Source of the DNA: Oscheius tipulae
Taxonomy: Eukaryota > Nematoda > Chromadorea > Rhabditida > Rhabditidae
Length of the DNA stretch: 64,000 nt
Assembly: GCA_037178975.1 (NCBI GenBank)
Contig: JASJZH010000001.1
Coordinates: 5,006,501 to 5,070,500, forward strand
Direction: 5' to 3'
A program made the translations under genes and the position numbers. The notes under the pieces are model-generated. The model was not told the DNA's origin. It saw nothing but the letters and a program-made list of their open reading frames with translations, and searched no databases. Shown here one piece after another: positions 39,141 to 52,168 of the stretch; position 1 is the first letter of the stretch; every line of letters begins with the position of its first letter.

Positions 39141-42100
39141 ATGGACAGTGCTTATGGTTTGTGGGGCGGGGCGAACTGTGTCGGCTGTCATTGTACCGCT
39201 CTCCCCTCTCTTCGCGATAAAGCTGCCTCCTCCCCAATGCCGCCACCCGACGGCATGGATTCTTTTGATGAGAGAGAACTCAAGTCTAGACACCATTCCG
39301 AGCCACACCGCAATCCCCATCGTCTCAGCAATGCCGATCAGTACATGTTTGGTTCGTAGACTTTTTTGACTGGAACAGACCAAAACTCAAATCTTTTATT
39401 CTTTAATTGATATATTTTAGCTCCCGGAACTCGGGTCATGTTCCTGCTCAAGGAGAAGGAAGACGTACCGGCCATCTTCACGGAAATGGGTGAGCTGAGC
39501 GACAAAGAATGGCGGGAGACGGCTCGTTGGGTCAAGTTTGAGGAGGACGTCGAACAAGGTTCTTTTCTTCTTTCATTCCTGTTCAAAGTACCTTTTAGGC
39601 GGAAACAGATGGTCCAAGCCACACGTAGCAACCCTGTCTCTGCACTCCCTCTTCGAGCTTCGTAGCTGTCTCAACACTGGCGTATATCTCAGAGACTATC
39701 CCAATTCCGACTTGGACAGCATTTATGGCGAGTCTATTCTGTTCAAAATACCTTTGGCGGCGTGTTAGTTTACGACTAGAGTTATCACCTGGCTGTTTTC
39801 CTTATTATCTTTTTGGAGGGTGCGAAGGGAGTGAACCTTATCTTGCAAGTTATCTCTAAAGGTGGCAGACAGAGGCGAGAGCTGTAGTCCTTTGGAACAC
39901 CCGAGTATATTATGCCTTTTCCAAATAATCGATTATCTCAGTTACTCTTACAAATAGTTAGCAGAACAGTTCAATCACTTCTTCAATACTAAAACAACAT
40001 TGAGGTCTTCTTATCACTGATTTTGAACTGTTCCCGACCTTGAGACGTCAAAAGAGCCGCGTTCTCTCAGAGATATCACTGTCCTTTTCGAAACTTTGTT
40101 GACAGTCCGGCTTCGTCTGTTTTGGAACTTTTGTAGAGAAAGGCGACCCGGTGCCAATGTCAACTGCTCTCTAGATCCTCCGCGGAATCAGACGCCATGT
40201 GCGCAAAAATCAAGTAAACACTTGACAGAGGGCTTGCTCCGTCGGGCTTCCTGATAGCTAATTTTATTTGATACCAGCCGTGAAAGACACATTCCAGAGG
40301 CCATCGCCGATGAGTTCCTTGCTGTCAACTCCATCCTGCCTGACATGCGCGACGAGCTCTTGGAAGTGCTTCATCGCAAACATGTCCATCAGTACGAACA
40401 GGCCAAGAAGAATGGGGCTGGCGGTGAAAAAGCAGGTGGATTCCTCTCGACAGTCCGTTCAATCTCGGACATTGGAAAGTCCCTCTCCCATGGAAAGAAT
40501 CTGGGTAAGACTGAGGAGCGTCCCGTACAGCCAGCTGTCTCTGGACCGAACCTCGAGCTGCCGAAGGTGGAGAGTCTTCCGAAAGACATGCAGAAGGATG
40601 GCAGTTCTTTGGATATCAGCAAGGGAAATACACACTTTCTGAAAAAGTTGCCGGTCAATGTTCACGCTTGCAATGTGCTGATTGGAGAAGTCGACTTCCT
40701 GACTCATCACATCTCTGCTTTCATTCGACTGAAAGAGCCTACCGTGCTCGGAGATATGACCGAAGTCCCAGTTCCGACCAAGTTCATCTTCCTCCTTCTC
40801 GGACCCCGTGGAAATGGAGCCAACTATAGGGAAATCGGAAGAGCTATTGCCACTCTCATGGCTGACGAGGTGAACTTTTCATCATTCTTTCACCAACAAT
40901 ATTCAGATCTTCCACAGTGTCGCCTATAATGCTCAATCACCCGACGATCTGCTGGCCGGAGTCGACGAGTTCCTAGACCAAGCCACAGTCCTCCCTCCCG
41001 GTGAATGGGATCCGAATATTCGGATAGAACCTCCCAATCAAATACCCTCACAGGAAAAGAGAAAACAGGTAACAGTCTAATCATATTCTCTTCAAAAAGT
41101 ATCTATAGCAAGGAAAAGAGCTCCTGCTGAGTATGGAGAACGTCGAGAAGCAGAAGCCTCCGAAGAAGGTAGAGATCGAGGAAGAGGAGGGACATGGAAA
41201 CGACCCAGCTCTCAAAAGAACTGGTCGTCTTTTCGGAGGACTCATGCTCGATATCAAGCGGAAGGCTCCTCACTACGTGTCCGACTTCACAGATGCCTTC
41301 AACATGCAGTGTGTGGCCACAGTATGCTTCATGTATTTCGCTCTCTTGGCCCCAATTGTCACCTTTGGCGGCCTGTTGGAAGAGGCTACTCATCAGAGAA
41401 TGGCCGCCATGGAGAACCTCTTTGGCGGATCGATCTGCGGAATCGTGTACCATCTCTTGGCTGGACAACCCTTGACTATTATTGGATCTACCGGACCTGT
41501 TCTGGTCTTCGAGACTATCGTCTTTGATATGTGCACAAGGATGGGATTCAACTTCTTGAGCTTCCGACTTTGGGTGAGTTTTCACTTTGAATTTTGTGAC
41601 GAAAGTATTCAGATTTACCTGTGGACGGCTCTGATCCTCTTCATCACGGTCGTTACCGATATGAGTTCCTTGGTCAGCTATATCACCCGTTTCACTGAGG
41701 AGTCCTTCGCCTGTCTCATCGCCGTCATTTTCATCTACGAGGCCATCATGAAGTTGTGGAAGATCAAGGCACAGAACGAGGTCATCAACTTCTCCAGGAC
41801 TGTTACCAACGGAACATGCTATTGTGTCCCTCCCATGAACCAGAGTTTGTCTCTTTTCAAAACCAAACAGGCAAAACTTTTAGAAGTCCCCTTTTCGAAA
41901 GCCGCAGACATCATTTCCAGACAGAACTGGACCATTCCGCACAATGAGACCTTCGTCGACTATACTCAGGTACCTCATTTTCAACATTTTGTAGCGAAAG
42001 TATAGGCCAACCTCGCCCAGTGCAGAGCGATTGGTGGAGGTTTTGAAGGCAACTCTTGCTACGAGCTCTATGATCGCTTTCTCATGTCTGTCTGTCTGGC

Positions 42101-43663
42101 CGTCGGAACCTTCTTCTTGGCCATCACTCTGAAGAAAATGAGAAACACTTGCTACTTCCCCTCCAAGGTCCGTCAAATCGCCTCGGACTTTGCCGTCATG
42201 ATCGCCATCTGTCTGATGACTGTTCTCGATCACGCTGTCGGCGTCAACACTCCGAAACTCTACGTTCCTCACGAATTCAGAGTCAGTTCATTTCTATTCT
42301 TCAAAACAAATTCTTTTAGCCAACCTGGGAAGGACGTGGCTGGTTTATTCCCCTCTTCGATGGCAACCCTTATTGGTCAGCTGGTCTGGCCATTTTGCCC
42401 GCTCTTCTGGCCTGTATCCTCATCTTCATGGACCAACAGATCACGACTGTTATCGTCAACAGGAAAGAGAACAAGCTGAAGAAGGGTTGTGGTTACCATC
42501 TCGATCTGATGGTCTTGTCCTGTTTGATTGTCTTGAACGGAATCATGGGTCTGCCTGTCTTCGTAGCAGCTACAGTCTTAGCCTTGAACCACATCAACTC
42601 GTTGAAGATGGAAAGCGAGTGTCAGGCTCCGGGAGAAGTCGCCCAGTTCGTGGGAGTACGGTGAGTCTGAGAGTGGGTAAAGTGGATGAGGATGTTCCAG
42701 AGAGCAGCGCCTAACCGGCGTCGTGACTTTCATCCTGCTTGGATTCTCAGTCATGTTCACCAAAGTCCTCGGTCTGATTCCGATGCCAGTTCTCTACGGA
42801 GTCTTCCTTTTCATGGGTGTTTCTCCACTCGGCGGAATCCAGCTCTTCGACCGTTTCCTGCTCTTCCTCATGCCCATGAAATACCAACCAGACACCATCT
42901 ACATCCGTCACGTTCCTATCAGACGAATTCACCTTTTCACCGTCTGTCAATTGACCTGCTTCGCCCTTCTCTGGACTGTCAAGTCAATCAAGTCCACCTC
43001 CATCCTTTTCCCCATCATGGTTCGTTGTGCTCTTTCCCCAAACACGATACATTTCAGCTGGTGGTCATGGTGGCTGTCCGAAAAGTAATCGAGCGATTCT
43101 TCACTGCCAGCGACCTTAAGTATCTCGACGATCCGATGCCCGATTTCCATTTGAGAAAGAAGGAAGACTTGAAGAGGCGTCAGAGCGAGGTAACCTATTC
43201 CTTTTCTCGTCTAGCGGTTTTTATAGGCGTTCAATGGCGACGAGATCGAGTTGGAGGAGAACCAGGCGACAATCCATGCTGTCAAGACAGAGGCCCATCT
43301 CCACATTCCAATGGCTTCCGGAAATGTGATCAAGATTCCCTTGGCTGCCATCCAAGAACCATCGCATTCGATCAACATGACCAAAGAGGTCAACAGTAGT
43401 GGAATCTACAAGCACATCCAGTACAACGATTCCAAGGCTAGTCTCGGCAGTCCCAGGAGTCAGGGCAGCACCAAACAGTGAGTTCTTGAACTGTATTGGC
43501 AAAAATTCTTTTCAGACCAGACAGTGCTCCCTTGGAATCGCCGGAGGAGGATGAGGACGCGATAATGATAAAGGTCATCCGTCCATCTCCTCACGGCTCC
43601 AACACCAACATTTCCGAAAGTCAACCCCTTCTAAAGGACAAAGACAAACAGAATCCAGTCTAA
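39141..43663 (+). CDS. abts-1: Na+-dependent bicarbonate/anion transporter, SLC4 family
   Basis: Moves bicarbonate across the plasma membrane, setting cell pH and Cl-. The N-terminal cytoplasmic Band-3 domain includes [54 protein letters not shown] and [20 protein letters not shown]. The membrane domain has [87 protein letters not shown] and FPIM. These fit the Na+-coupled branch better than AE1-3. The C-terminal tail is acidic and Ser-rich, ending [15 protein letters not shown]. The junction between the exon ending near 39760 and that starting at 40279 is the weakest: a GT donor after LAA fits in phase, and another exon may lie between. ATG 39141 (MDSAYGLW) may be one of several starts. In C. 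elegans abts-1 neighbours the helicase homologue found here at 45.8-51.6 kb, as I recall. Confidence 0.9.
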
Positions 43664-43968
43664 CCGTCGTCTTTTCCGTTTTTACCTTTCCCTTCTCCCG
43701 GTCCGCCGTTCAGCCACTCGGGTTATAAATTTGATCTATTTCTTCCTTCCTAAACCCCTTTCCCCACTCAAAGTTTGAGCAGGCTTTAAGTTTTTGTTCT
43801 TCCGTTCTAGTGTGTGCAACTTCCAAAAAGTTAATAATTACCTGCACAATTTTAGAAGAGATGTTCTATTATGTTTCATTTTTCATTTTTAATAAAGTCC
43901 TTTCTGGTCAAAGTACCCGATTTTTATCCGTAAAGTACAAAATGTGAAAGAGATGTTACAAAAGGAGA

Positions 43969-45333
43969 TCACTTTGAGGCTTTTCTTGGGATGATGGGAA
44001 TCAGCGAGGGACGACAGGCTCTCGGCTCGGCCTGTGTTTGATAAAGTACATAGGTTACACGAAAAAGTTGATTACCTTGAAATATGGGTGTTCCAGTGCT
44101 TGAATGGCCGTCATTCTTTTGGCCGGATTGTAAATGAAACATCTTTGCATGAAGTCGATGGCGTCCAGAGAGTGCTTCTCGAACCGTTTCTACTTTTTTT
44201 TGCATTGAGAAACTGAAAAATCTTACCGCTAGCAAATTATGGGGATTCAGGTTGAGATTGAGGTCCTTGCACACGGGCATATTGGGATAGTCTGGCCAAA
44301 TTTCTGCCGTCGGGGAGCCCAACAAGTCGGAAATTGCACTGATCTGTAAAAGAACAGCTTCAAAGGAAAAAGATTGACTACCATTTTGAATTCGCTGTCG
44401 TGTGGGAAGAGCGGTTGATGGAGGAGAAGTTCACCCATGATACAACCAACGGGCCAGATGTCGACTCCTTCGGTCTGCGTTTTCGAGCCAAGAAGAAGTT
44501 CCATTGACCGATACCATAGAGTGACAACTCGAGGAGTAGCTGGTACTTGGCTGTTGAAGGCTCGAGCCAGACCGAAATCGGCCAATTTCAGAATTCCACC
44601 TTGTTTTAGCAGAATGTTCGAAGTCTTTTAAAATGATGACTTTGGTGAAGAACAATAAGGTTACCTTAATATCTCTGTGCAGAAAACGCATCTCGTGAAT
44701 GTAGGCCAGGGCTCTCAACAACTGCAGAATGAGACATTTCGATTGTTGTTCCATGAAAGAGTGAGACATCGCGTCAAGGATGGCAGCCAAATCCGTGTCA
44801 CAGTACTCCATCACAATAAAGACGCCGTCGAAATCGCGAGTGGCACATGTCTAAAGCTTCGTATCCAGCTAATAAAAACAGAAAGAAAACCTCAATAAGA
44901 CTGACGATATTCTCATGTTTGAGCTGTTTCAAGATGTTAATTTCTCGAATGACGGAGAGAGGCACGCCGGAGAGATCGTACTGGTCCTGGGTGATTTTCA
45001 TCATCTTCAAAGCGACTCGTTCGCCCGTTTCCTTGTGTTTTCCCTCGTACACTTTTCCATAGGTCCCGGCTCCGAGACAGCTCCCGATTTTCTGGTAATG
45101 ATGGACTGGAGTCGTGTCTCCGTAACCGTAATCTCGCTAAAAGCAGCCTTTTTGTATTTGACAACAAGAAAACACACCGCGTGGACTGTTCTCTGCTGGA
45201 GATCGACGATCGAAGTGTAGACGAGAGCTCTTTCTGGTCGTTCGTCTTCCCGCTCCTCTACCCGATTCGAGCTCCTCCTTTTTTGTTTTTTCTCCGGCGG
45301 TGTCGGAGTGTCTTCTTGTTCGATTAGAGCCAT
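43969..45333 (-). CDS. Cyclin-dependent kinase of CDK10/CDK11 class, atypical
   Basis: A basic/acidic N-terminal segment ([22 protein letters not shown]) precedes [15 protein letters not shown], a lead-in typical of CDK11. Kinase motifs: [17 protein letters not shown], cyclin-binding helix [16 protein letters not shown] (in place of PITSLRE), [13 protein letters not shown], catalytic [19 protein letters not shown] and [37 protein letters not shown] and a CDK-type C-lobe ([15 protein letters not shown]) ending [13 protein letters not shown] follow. The usual APE at the end of the activation segment is SME here, although HRD and DFG are intact. The start is ATG 45333 after an acceptor; an upstream exon on the same frame is possible. 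Such kinases pair with cyclin L or M and act in transcription and splicing; the partner here is unknown. Same strand as the helicase, 444 bases downstream of it. Confidence 0.82.
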
Positions 45334-45776
45334 CAAGACTGAGTCTTCCTGTAAACCCATTAATACAGAGCGAGAGTACACACAAATCTGCTGATGCTAG
45401 TTTCAGAGTCCGGGACAATATGTCCACGGTCTCTGGAATTTAGAGCAAAAATAACTACCAGGATGGCAATAGCCAACTTTTGAAGAACGTGAAATACAAT
45501 GGAAGCCGTTTATTTAAAAAAAAACAAGTGAACTTTACGAGCAAAAAGAAAGAGGGAGAAAGAATTCCATTTTAGGGAAAGGTATATTATATTATGCACA
45601 GGGAGCATAAAGACGATAGAAGATTGAGACTCTTAAAGTTTGTGCTTATCGTTAGAAGCTTTAATATAGGAAAAACAGTGGAAAGATTTTTTCTGAGATA
45701 AGAAAGTGTAACTAAAAACTGGGGGAAAGTATGCCGGGGCGGAAAGAACCGAATAAGAGAGGAAGAATAAGGCGTC
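45334..45776. other. Spacer between helicase 3' end and kinase gene
   Basis: About 440 bases, A-rich near 45510-45530, without supported coding sequence. It should hold the helicase 3' UTR and the kinase 5' region. Confidence 0.4.
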
Positions 45777-48700
45777 TTAGCGATGGCCGACGGAACTGCT
45801 GTTCGAATTGTTGTTGGCGTTACAGCTACGCTTGAAGGCACTGTTAACGTAGGACTCTGTAGACAAACATAGAGTTCGGACAGAAGGCAAACATACTATT
45901 GTGATGCGTTCTTCCGACTGGCTTCTTGAATCGTCCAGGACGTTCCTGTTGTTGACCATTTTGTTCGTCCTGCTCTCCACTCGGATTGGCAGTAGATCTA
46001 TACTGCAGATGTTGCTTGGTCTCGTTGTCTCCACCATTGGCGTATTTTCCACCGTTGTGATAGTCCTTCATGAACGGAACCTTCGTCGTTCTATGACCGG
46101 CTCTTCTTCTTCCGCTACTACCAGCATCCGAATACTCGGTGGAAGACGGCTCAAATAGCAATTTGAAACTCGAAATAAGCAAGGCGTACCTTGCCATACG
46201 TTCGGCTCACTTCATTTCTGCGAACGTCTCGGTCCTCATCTTGATTGATTCGTCCGAAAGAGCTGGCCTTGCGTTCGTTCTGGCTCTGTTCAGCCTTTGC
46301 CATCATCCTGGGTCGGTTGTAATCAGACCGCTGTGAAGCATCTTTCTGGCGGTTGCTCTATAAAACCGTTCCTAAGCAAGAAAATGTGGAAAACGTACAG
46401 AGTGCATGACAGGATCTGGAGGTGGGGAATCCTCCAGTGGTTGAGCTGCTTGCGGAGTCGGAGGATTGGATGTCGGGAAATAAAACGGAGAGAAGGTATT
46501 GTGGAAGTTAAAGCCGCCAGTGTCCCTCTTCTGATAGTCGCGAACATCGTCAGATCTCAGAGGCTGCTTCGCAGTCGAAGAGCTGCTCGGCAGAACGACA
46601 TGCTGCAAACGACTGATGTAAGACGAAAAAGAAGAAAGGCATACTCTCGCCTCCTCTGTGTTGTAAGCTCCACCGCCTGGAACCATATTTTGGTTCAATG
46701 GTACTTGAGGAGGGGGTGGAAGAGGGCGAATGAACTGTTGCAGAGGTTCTGGATGATGTTGCTGAGAACCACTTGGTTGAACAGGAGTCGGTTGTGGCGG
46801 CAGCTGTTGAGGATGTACAGGCTGTGCAAGGTTCTGATTCAACGACTGTGGCTGTTGAAAATTGTTGCCCTTCCTCATCCCATTAGGTCTGTCGAAATTG
46901 CGGTAGTGATAGGAATCTTGTTGGTAGACGTCGATACTGTTCACATCCTTGAATCCTTGCTTTTGATGGTCATCATACAGTACGTTGGCCAAAACTTCGA
47001 GCAAATCCTAAAAATGGAAATTGATTGTGACCGTCTTGACAACCTACATCATATTTGGGAGACTGTGTATGCAGCAGATGCGGATGGGCTACGAATTCGT
47101 GGAAATACTGCATGATTTTGAAACGAAGTCTAAGCAGTGCTCTCAAACTCTGCAAGCTCAAAAAATAAGGAAGCGACGAAAAGATCTTACAGCATGGGTT
47201 CCTTTGCAAGCCAGCCAATCCTCGATGACATAGACATGAAGAGAAGGAATACATCCGAATTCGGGTGTGATCTTATCGCCTCCGTCCTCTTCCAACAGGG
47301 CCTTTTCAACTTCGAGACTTTCCTGTTCGCAGATCAGGGTGAACTCCTTGATAGCTGACTGTTTCATGCGCAGACCGCCGATGATAAGAATGGCGGTCAC
47401 AGGAGGAATCACAGTCACGGTCTTCAGCTGAAAACAAGGCGCTTGAAAACGAGAGATGTTTGACACAAACCGTTAGTCCCTCATCCAGCTGAGCTAGTTC
47501 TTGGTAGGCGAGATATTCGACAACCGGGCCATCTTGTGCCTGTTCTTTGCGGGCCATGGACAAAATTTGTCGCTTGATGACAGACGACGGATGGAGACCG
47601 GCATTCTTCGTATCAGAGCTGAAAATCCTTTTGATTACAATAACAATAAAATAAACTACCTTGTCTTAATCTTTCTCAGTTTGGATCCAGCCTTCGTGAA
47701 ACCAATTCCGGGGTAACATCCGGCAGCGATAGCAGCTTGAATCATTGGCCAGCTTCCAGAGTATTTGTTGTATTCCGGGTCGTTCAGAGCCTGGCTGGGG
47801 TCCTGGATCAGATTCGCTCTCCTCAGCTCGCTCAACAGCTGTTTGCGAATACCGATGATCATTTTCATAGCCGGATAACTAATAAAATTGGTGCGACAGA
47901 AGTCTGCCTGCTTCCTGGAAGAGTCGAACTGGTTGATAGCTCTGAAAGCTTGTGAATGTTGACAGAACCGAAAAGAGTTCACCTCAGAAGAGCAAGATGA
48001 TCAGAAAGGTCAGACTGGGCAAAACGTTCTCGGATCCTGTTGCAACGCTCACGATCATCCGGATGAGGAATGAGGACTGAACTGGTGATATTTCAGAAGA
48101 AAAGACGAAACGTACAAGGATCTCTGTGTGATAGAGCTGCTACAAGTGTTACTGTTGGTTGGAGACATCTGAAGGCTAATCCGAAGAGAAGCATTCTAGC
48201 CAATTGGGGCTCCACTGGCAGTTTGGATATGAGCGTACCAAGGTCCGTCAGCTCGGCTTCTTTTTGAGGCAGACACGGCAGATAGCTCTCAGCCAAATCG
48301 ATGTCACTAGTACTGGCCTCCGAATACAAGGCTCCGAGTTGCTAAAACATGTTGAACTTCATTCAAAGAGCAAATACCTCAAGAAATTCCATACTGTGAT
48401 CAATGGCCGATGTTGGAGGCGGTTCTGGGGCCATGGAGAGGAATTCCTTCACACTCATCTTTTCCGGAGCGAAGAGTTTGGCATGGAGACAGACTTCCTG
48501 AAAAATAAAACCATATTTTATGAACCAACTAAGAACAAACGTGTATGGCAGCTCTCTGCATCTCGGCCTTCTGTGTTGGAGCCAGCAGTCCAAAGTCTTT
48601 TTGACTGTACAGACGGAAACAGAAACCTACTCGACAGCGTCCAGCTCGACCTAGAAGATGATGGTATGTTATAACTTCCATAGAAAAAACTGACCACTTC

Positions 48701-51625
48701 GCTGTTCGGCATTGCTTTTTGCAATCCAGGCAATTTTCAGCTGACTGATCCTTGAATCGTGATCGTAGGACTTCTCCTTCACTTTGCCCGTATCGATGAC
48801 AAAAACTACATCGTCAATGGTAAGCGAGGCTTCAGCAATATTGGTCGAGAGAATGACCTTTCTACGTCCTTTTCCAGGATGTTCAAAGACGCGATGTTGA
48901 TCGGAACTGTTCATCTGAGAGTGCAGTGTGAAGATCTGAGAGTTATCCATCAAGAAAGTTATGAAAATATCAACCTCTGGCTTAATTTTTGTGTTCCGGC
49001 AAGATTCCACCAACTTTTCTCGGACTGAAGTGATCTCCTCGAAGCCGGGAAGAAAGATGAGAATGGCTCCGTCGACAGAACTGTCCATAAGGAATAGAGC
49101 AGTAGAAATGATGAGATCAATGTCCACGCATTCTGCATACTGAGACCCTCCCAATCCTCCATAGGCTTCGGCCAACAATTCCGTTCTAGGTCCAAGATGC
49201 TGTCTCATCCTGTCAAGACCCTCGGGAGTGAAAAATCTCTCGTTCTGCCTTTGAGGATAAGACTGCCGCAAGATGGTACGGAGATTGTCGGCTCTCTCAC
49301 TCTCTTCTCGCATCGACTGCTGAAAACGATTTGGTGAGAAATTCCAAGATGCTTTTCAACGGCCCAAAGAAGTTGAAACCTACTCCAAAAGAAGAAGCCT
49401 GCGCGAGCTCGTTGAAACTTCTCGAGAGAGGCTGCTGTTGCTGCATCGCGTTGAGCGTAGACTGAGAGTTGGAAGCAAATTCAGCAGAATAACCGACAGA
49501 ACCGTCCATAGGAGACTGGAAGTATTGCATGTTATTCGTCTAAAAAGTTTTGTTCGATAGAAACAATCAATTTTACCTGATGGGGGTGATATTGTGGTTG
49601 CTGCTGATTGTAGACATGTTGTCCAATTGCGAGCTGAGGGAAGGCCGCCTCGAGCTCACTAGCATCTTTGTCAGTAGTCGGATATTCGATAACATCAGGA
49701 TTGTTGGATGATGGATGTGACGGGGAAGGATGGTGAAGCATCGACGGCTGCGACGGAAACAATTTGGTAGCTTGGTCCATTCCACCAGACCAGGTAGCAG
49801 CTAAAGAAAATGATAAAATGCTGCTTGAAGAACCAAATCTTTACCGTGAGTCATTCCTCCCTGTTGGGTGCCCTGATGATATCCAGGCTGTTCGTGATAG
49901 GTCGGCTGTCGGAACGACTGTTGATTCGGAGCTGCTTGTGACCTAAATTCGCTGGTTAAACAGTGAACATGCTCCAACGTACTGGGCAAGTTGCTGAGCA
50001 ATTTGTTCGTACTTCGAAGGCTGTGTCGACTGTTGCATGACTGGTGGAGGGACATTGTAGTTTGCGGCAAAACTATCCTTCTGCTGGAAAGACGATTGTC
50101 CCTGATCTGGAGTCCAGTGCGACATTGATGGGAAGCTCTGGCTCTGGAGAGAATGCGACTGAGCGAGGCCAGACATCGATGTGAAGACGCTATCTGGCGG
50201 TGTGTAGCCGGTCATTGCCAGAATCTCTCCGAGATGAATTTTTTCGACTGGATATAGACGGCTCGGAACTAAAAGAAGGCGTTGTTAGAAAGACTCGATA
50301 GCTCACCGTCGATATGTTGTACAGGCACGTCTCCAAAATATTGCTTGAACATGTCCAGATTTCCTTCCATTGTGGCCGACATCAGCACAATCTTCAGATC
50401 TCGTTCCTTAACTATGGCTTGCTTTAATGCAATCAGCAGATAGTCCGTATTCTGTTCGCGTTCATGGATTTCGTCCAAGATGATATGGGAGAGATTCTTC
50501 ACGACATCGTCTTGAGTCAGCATTCGCAGTAGGACACCACTTGTACAGTAAGTGAGAACTGTGGAGGCGGATGTTCTGCAAAACAAATTCATTGAACTGT
50601 CGTGAAAAAGGGCTCACTTTTGCTCCAGACGAATGTGATATCCTACTGTCGATCCAAGCGGTTCTCCGCGTTCCATGCTAACTCGTTCGGCTACGGCAAT
50701 TGCTGGCAGACGTCTCGGCTGAGTACAGATGATCTTCAGCGGCTTGTTGCTCTCTGCCGCCTCTTCTAACAGAAACTGGGGAATCTAAAACATTGTGTTA
50801 GAGAAGGGACGCATGGCGACAGTACCTGTGTAGTTTTACCGCAGCCGGTTCCGCCCGTGATCAAGACAACTTTGTTTCTACAGATTGCTTCGATGATCAG
50901 GTTGCGGTAGGAGAACGTCGGGAGCTTTCTCCTTTGATCGAGGATGGCGTTGGAAGCTTGACTACGTGGAGGTACAATCATTGGCTTGATGTCCTTGTTG
51001 TAGATGCGAGCTCTCGTAGCTTTTCTAGCCGTCCTCACACTCAGATGATGAGACACGTCGTGATCCGTGATGTTGTACGACATCATCAGCTGGTAGATCT
51101 GGAAGTAGTTGTTGACAAAGAGCTCATACCAAAAGTCACCTTCTCGTGCATGTCCTTGCTCAGTATGACTGGAGTGGAATCGATAGACAGAGCACTCAAG
51201 GGGAGACTCTGCCTCTTCTTTCTTAGCAACACGACGTAACGTTCAGGATCGCGTCTGAACGTGTTTTTGAAGAAAATATATGATAAAATGCTCACCCTTC
51301 ACTGTGACTGAGCAGCCCATGTCGATTTATCAGCTCGTGTACTCGTTTCCTCTGCTGACTGTCCATAGGCGGAAAGACGACTCCTGAAAAGACTTGAAAT
51401 TTAAACGAGACTAGCAAAAGCTTACTGATATCGTTCGACTGAGCAAATTCGCTAATCTTTCGCTGAACCTCGGTCTCCCACTCCTTCTTGTGGACTCGTA
51501 TCGACGGGGCCCACGTAGGATTTTGAAACCTGAACGAACGGGGTTAAAAACAAAATTCGAAGGCGAACTGACCCATTATGCTCCCCCCCGTTACTTTTCC
51601 CTCTATTTCTATTTCGATTGAACAT
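45777..51625 (-). CDS. YTHDC2-like 3'-5' RNA helicase, DEAH class, lacking YTH domain
   Basis: ATG 51625 opens [19 protein letters not shown] short R3H-like region ([20 protein letters not shown]) precedes the helicase core: Walker [37 protein letters not shown], motif [45 protein letters not shown] and motif VI QRSGRAGRCR. The HA2 and OB-fold regions follow ([41 protein letters not shown]). [17 protein letters not shown] and EILAMTGYT after RecA1 match YTHDC2 closely. Where vertebrate YTHDC2 has ankyrin repeats, this protein has a Gln/Ser/Pro-rich insert (about 50215-49320). The C-terminus is Pro/Gln-rich, then basic/Asn-rich, ending [10 protein letters not shown], with no YTH domain visible. 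YTHDC2 proteins control germline transcripts at meiotic entry. More than 15 exons. I recall C. elegans F52B5.3 as the homologue. Confidence 0.87.
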
Positions 51626-52168
51626 TTTGTTGCTTCGTGAGCATCAAGTGTTCTGAAAAAAGAATGAGCTTCATAGGAGAAAGAAGGAAAAGGTACATAG
51701 CCGTAAAAACAGCTTGGCAGAAAAGTTACGAGAAAAAAAGTATTTTTAATCCGATAAGCAGACAGAAAACAACAAAAATACCCATATTTACATGTTGTAC
51801 ACGTGTAAGTGAACCGGACAGATATACCAGTGGCATAATGAGCAAGAGTAAAACAAATACAGTGTTTACGAGTTACCCTACTCCTGATAATAGAAATTTG
51901 TAATTAATTACACTTTGCAAACGGTTAACGCAGTTTTTTTTCCAACACTTTTGACAAAAATTGTTTTCCGAGCCCACCTAATTTTGAGATGTACGACGAC
52001 TACGTATTTTACGTACAACATTTTCGGCTAAACATTTACAACTCTGTGAATGTTCGGCGTTTCTTTGTAAAAACTCCTAGGATTCTATAGTTTTAGATAG
52101 TTCTAAACAGGTTGGGAAACACATTTTTCAAGATATGTACAGAAACAGATGGAAGGAAGGTTCGAACA
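51626..52168. other. Spacer between IBTK-like gene and helicase
   Basis: AT-rich, about 540 bases, with a plus-strand frame of 88 codons (51637-51903) that shows no domain. It probably holds the IBTK-like 3' UTR and the helicase promoter. Confidence 0.4.

Noticed and set aside
42686-43399. 237-codon plus-strand frame
   Set aside because: Overlaps SLC4 transporter exons in the wrong frame; the transporter frame carries the conserved membrane motifs.
46297-47115. 272-codon plus-strand frame
   Set aside because: Antisense of the Pro/Gln-rich C-terminal exons of the helicase gene; no independent coding signal.
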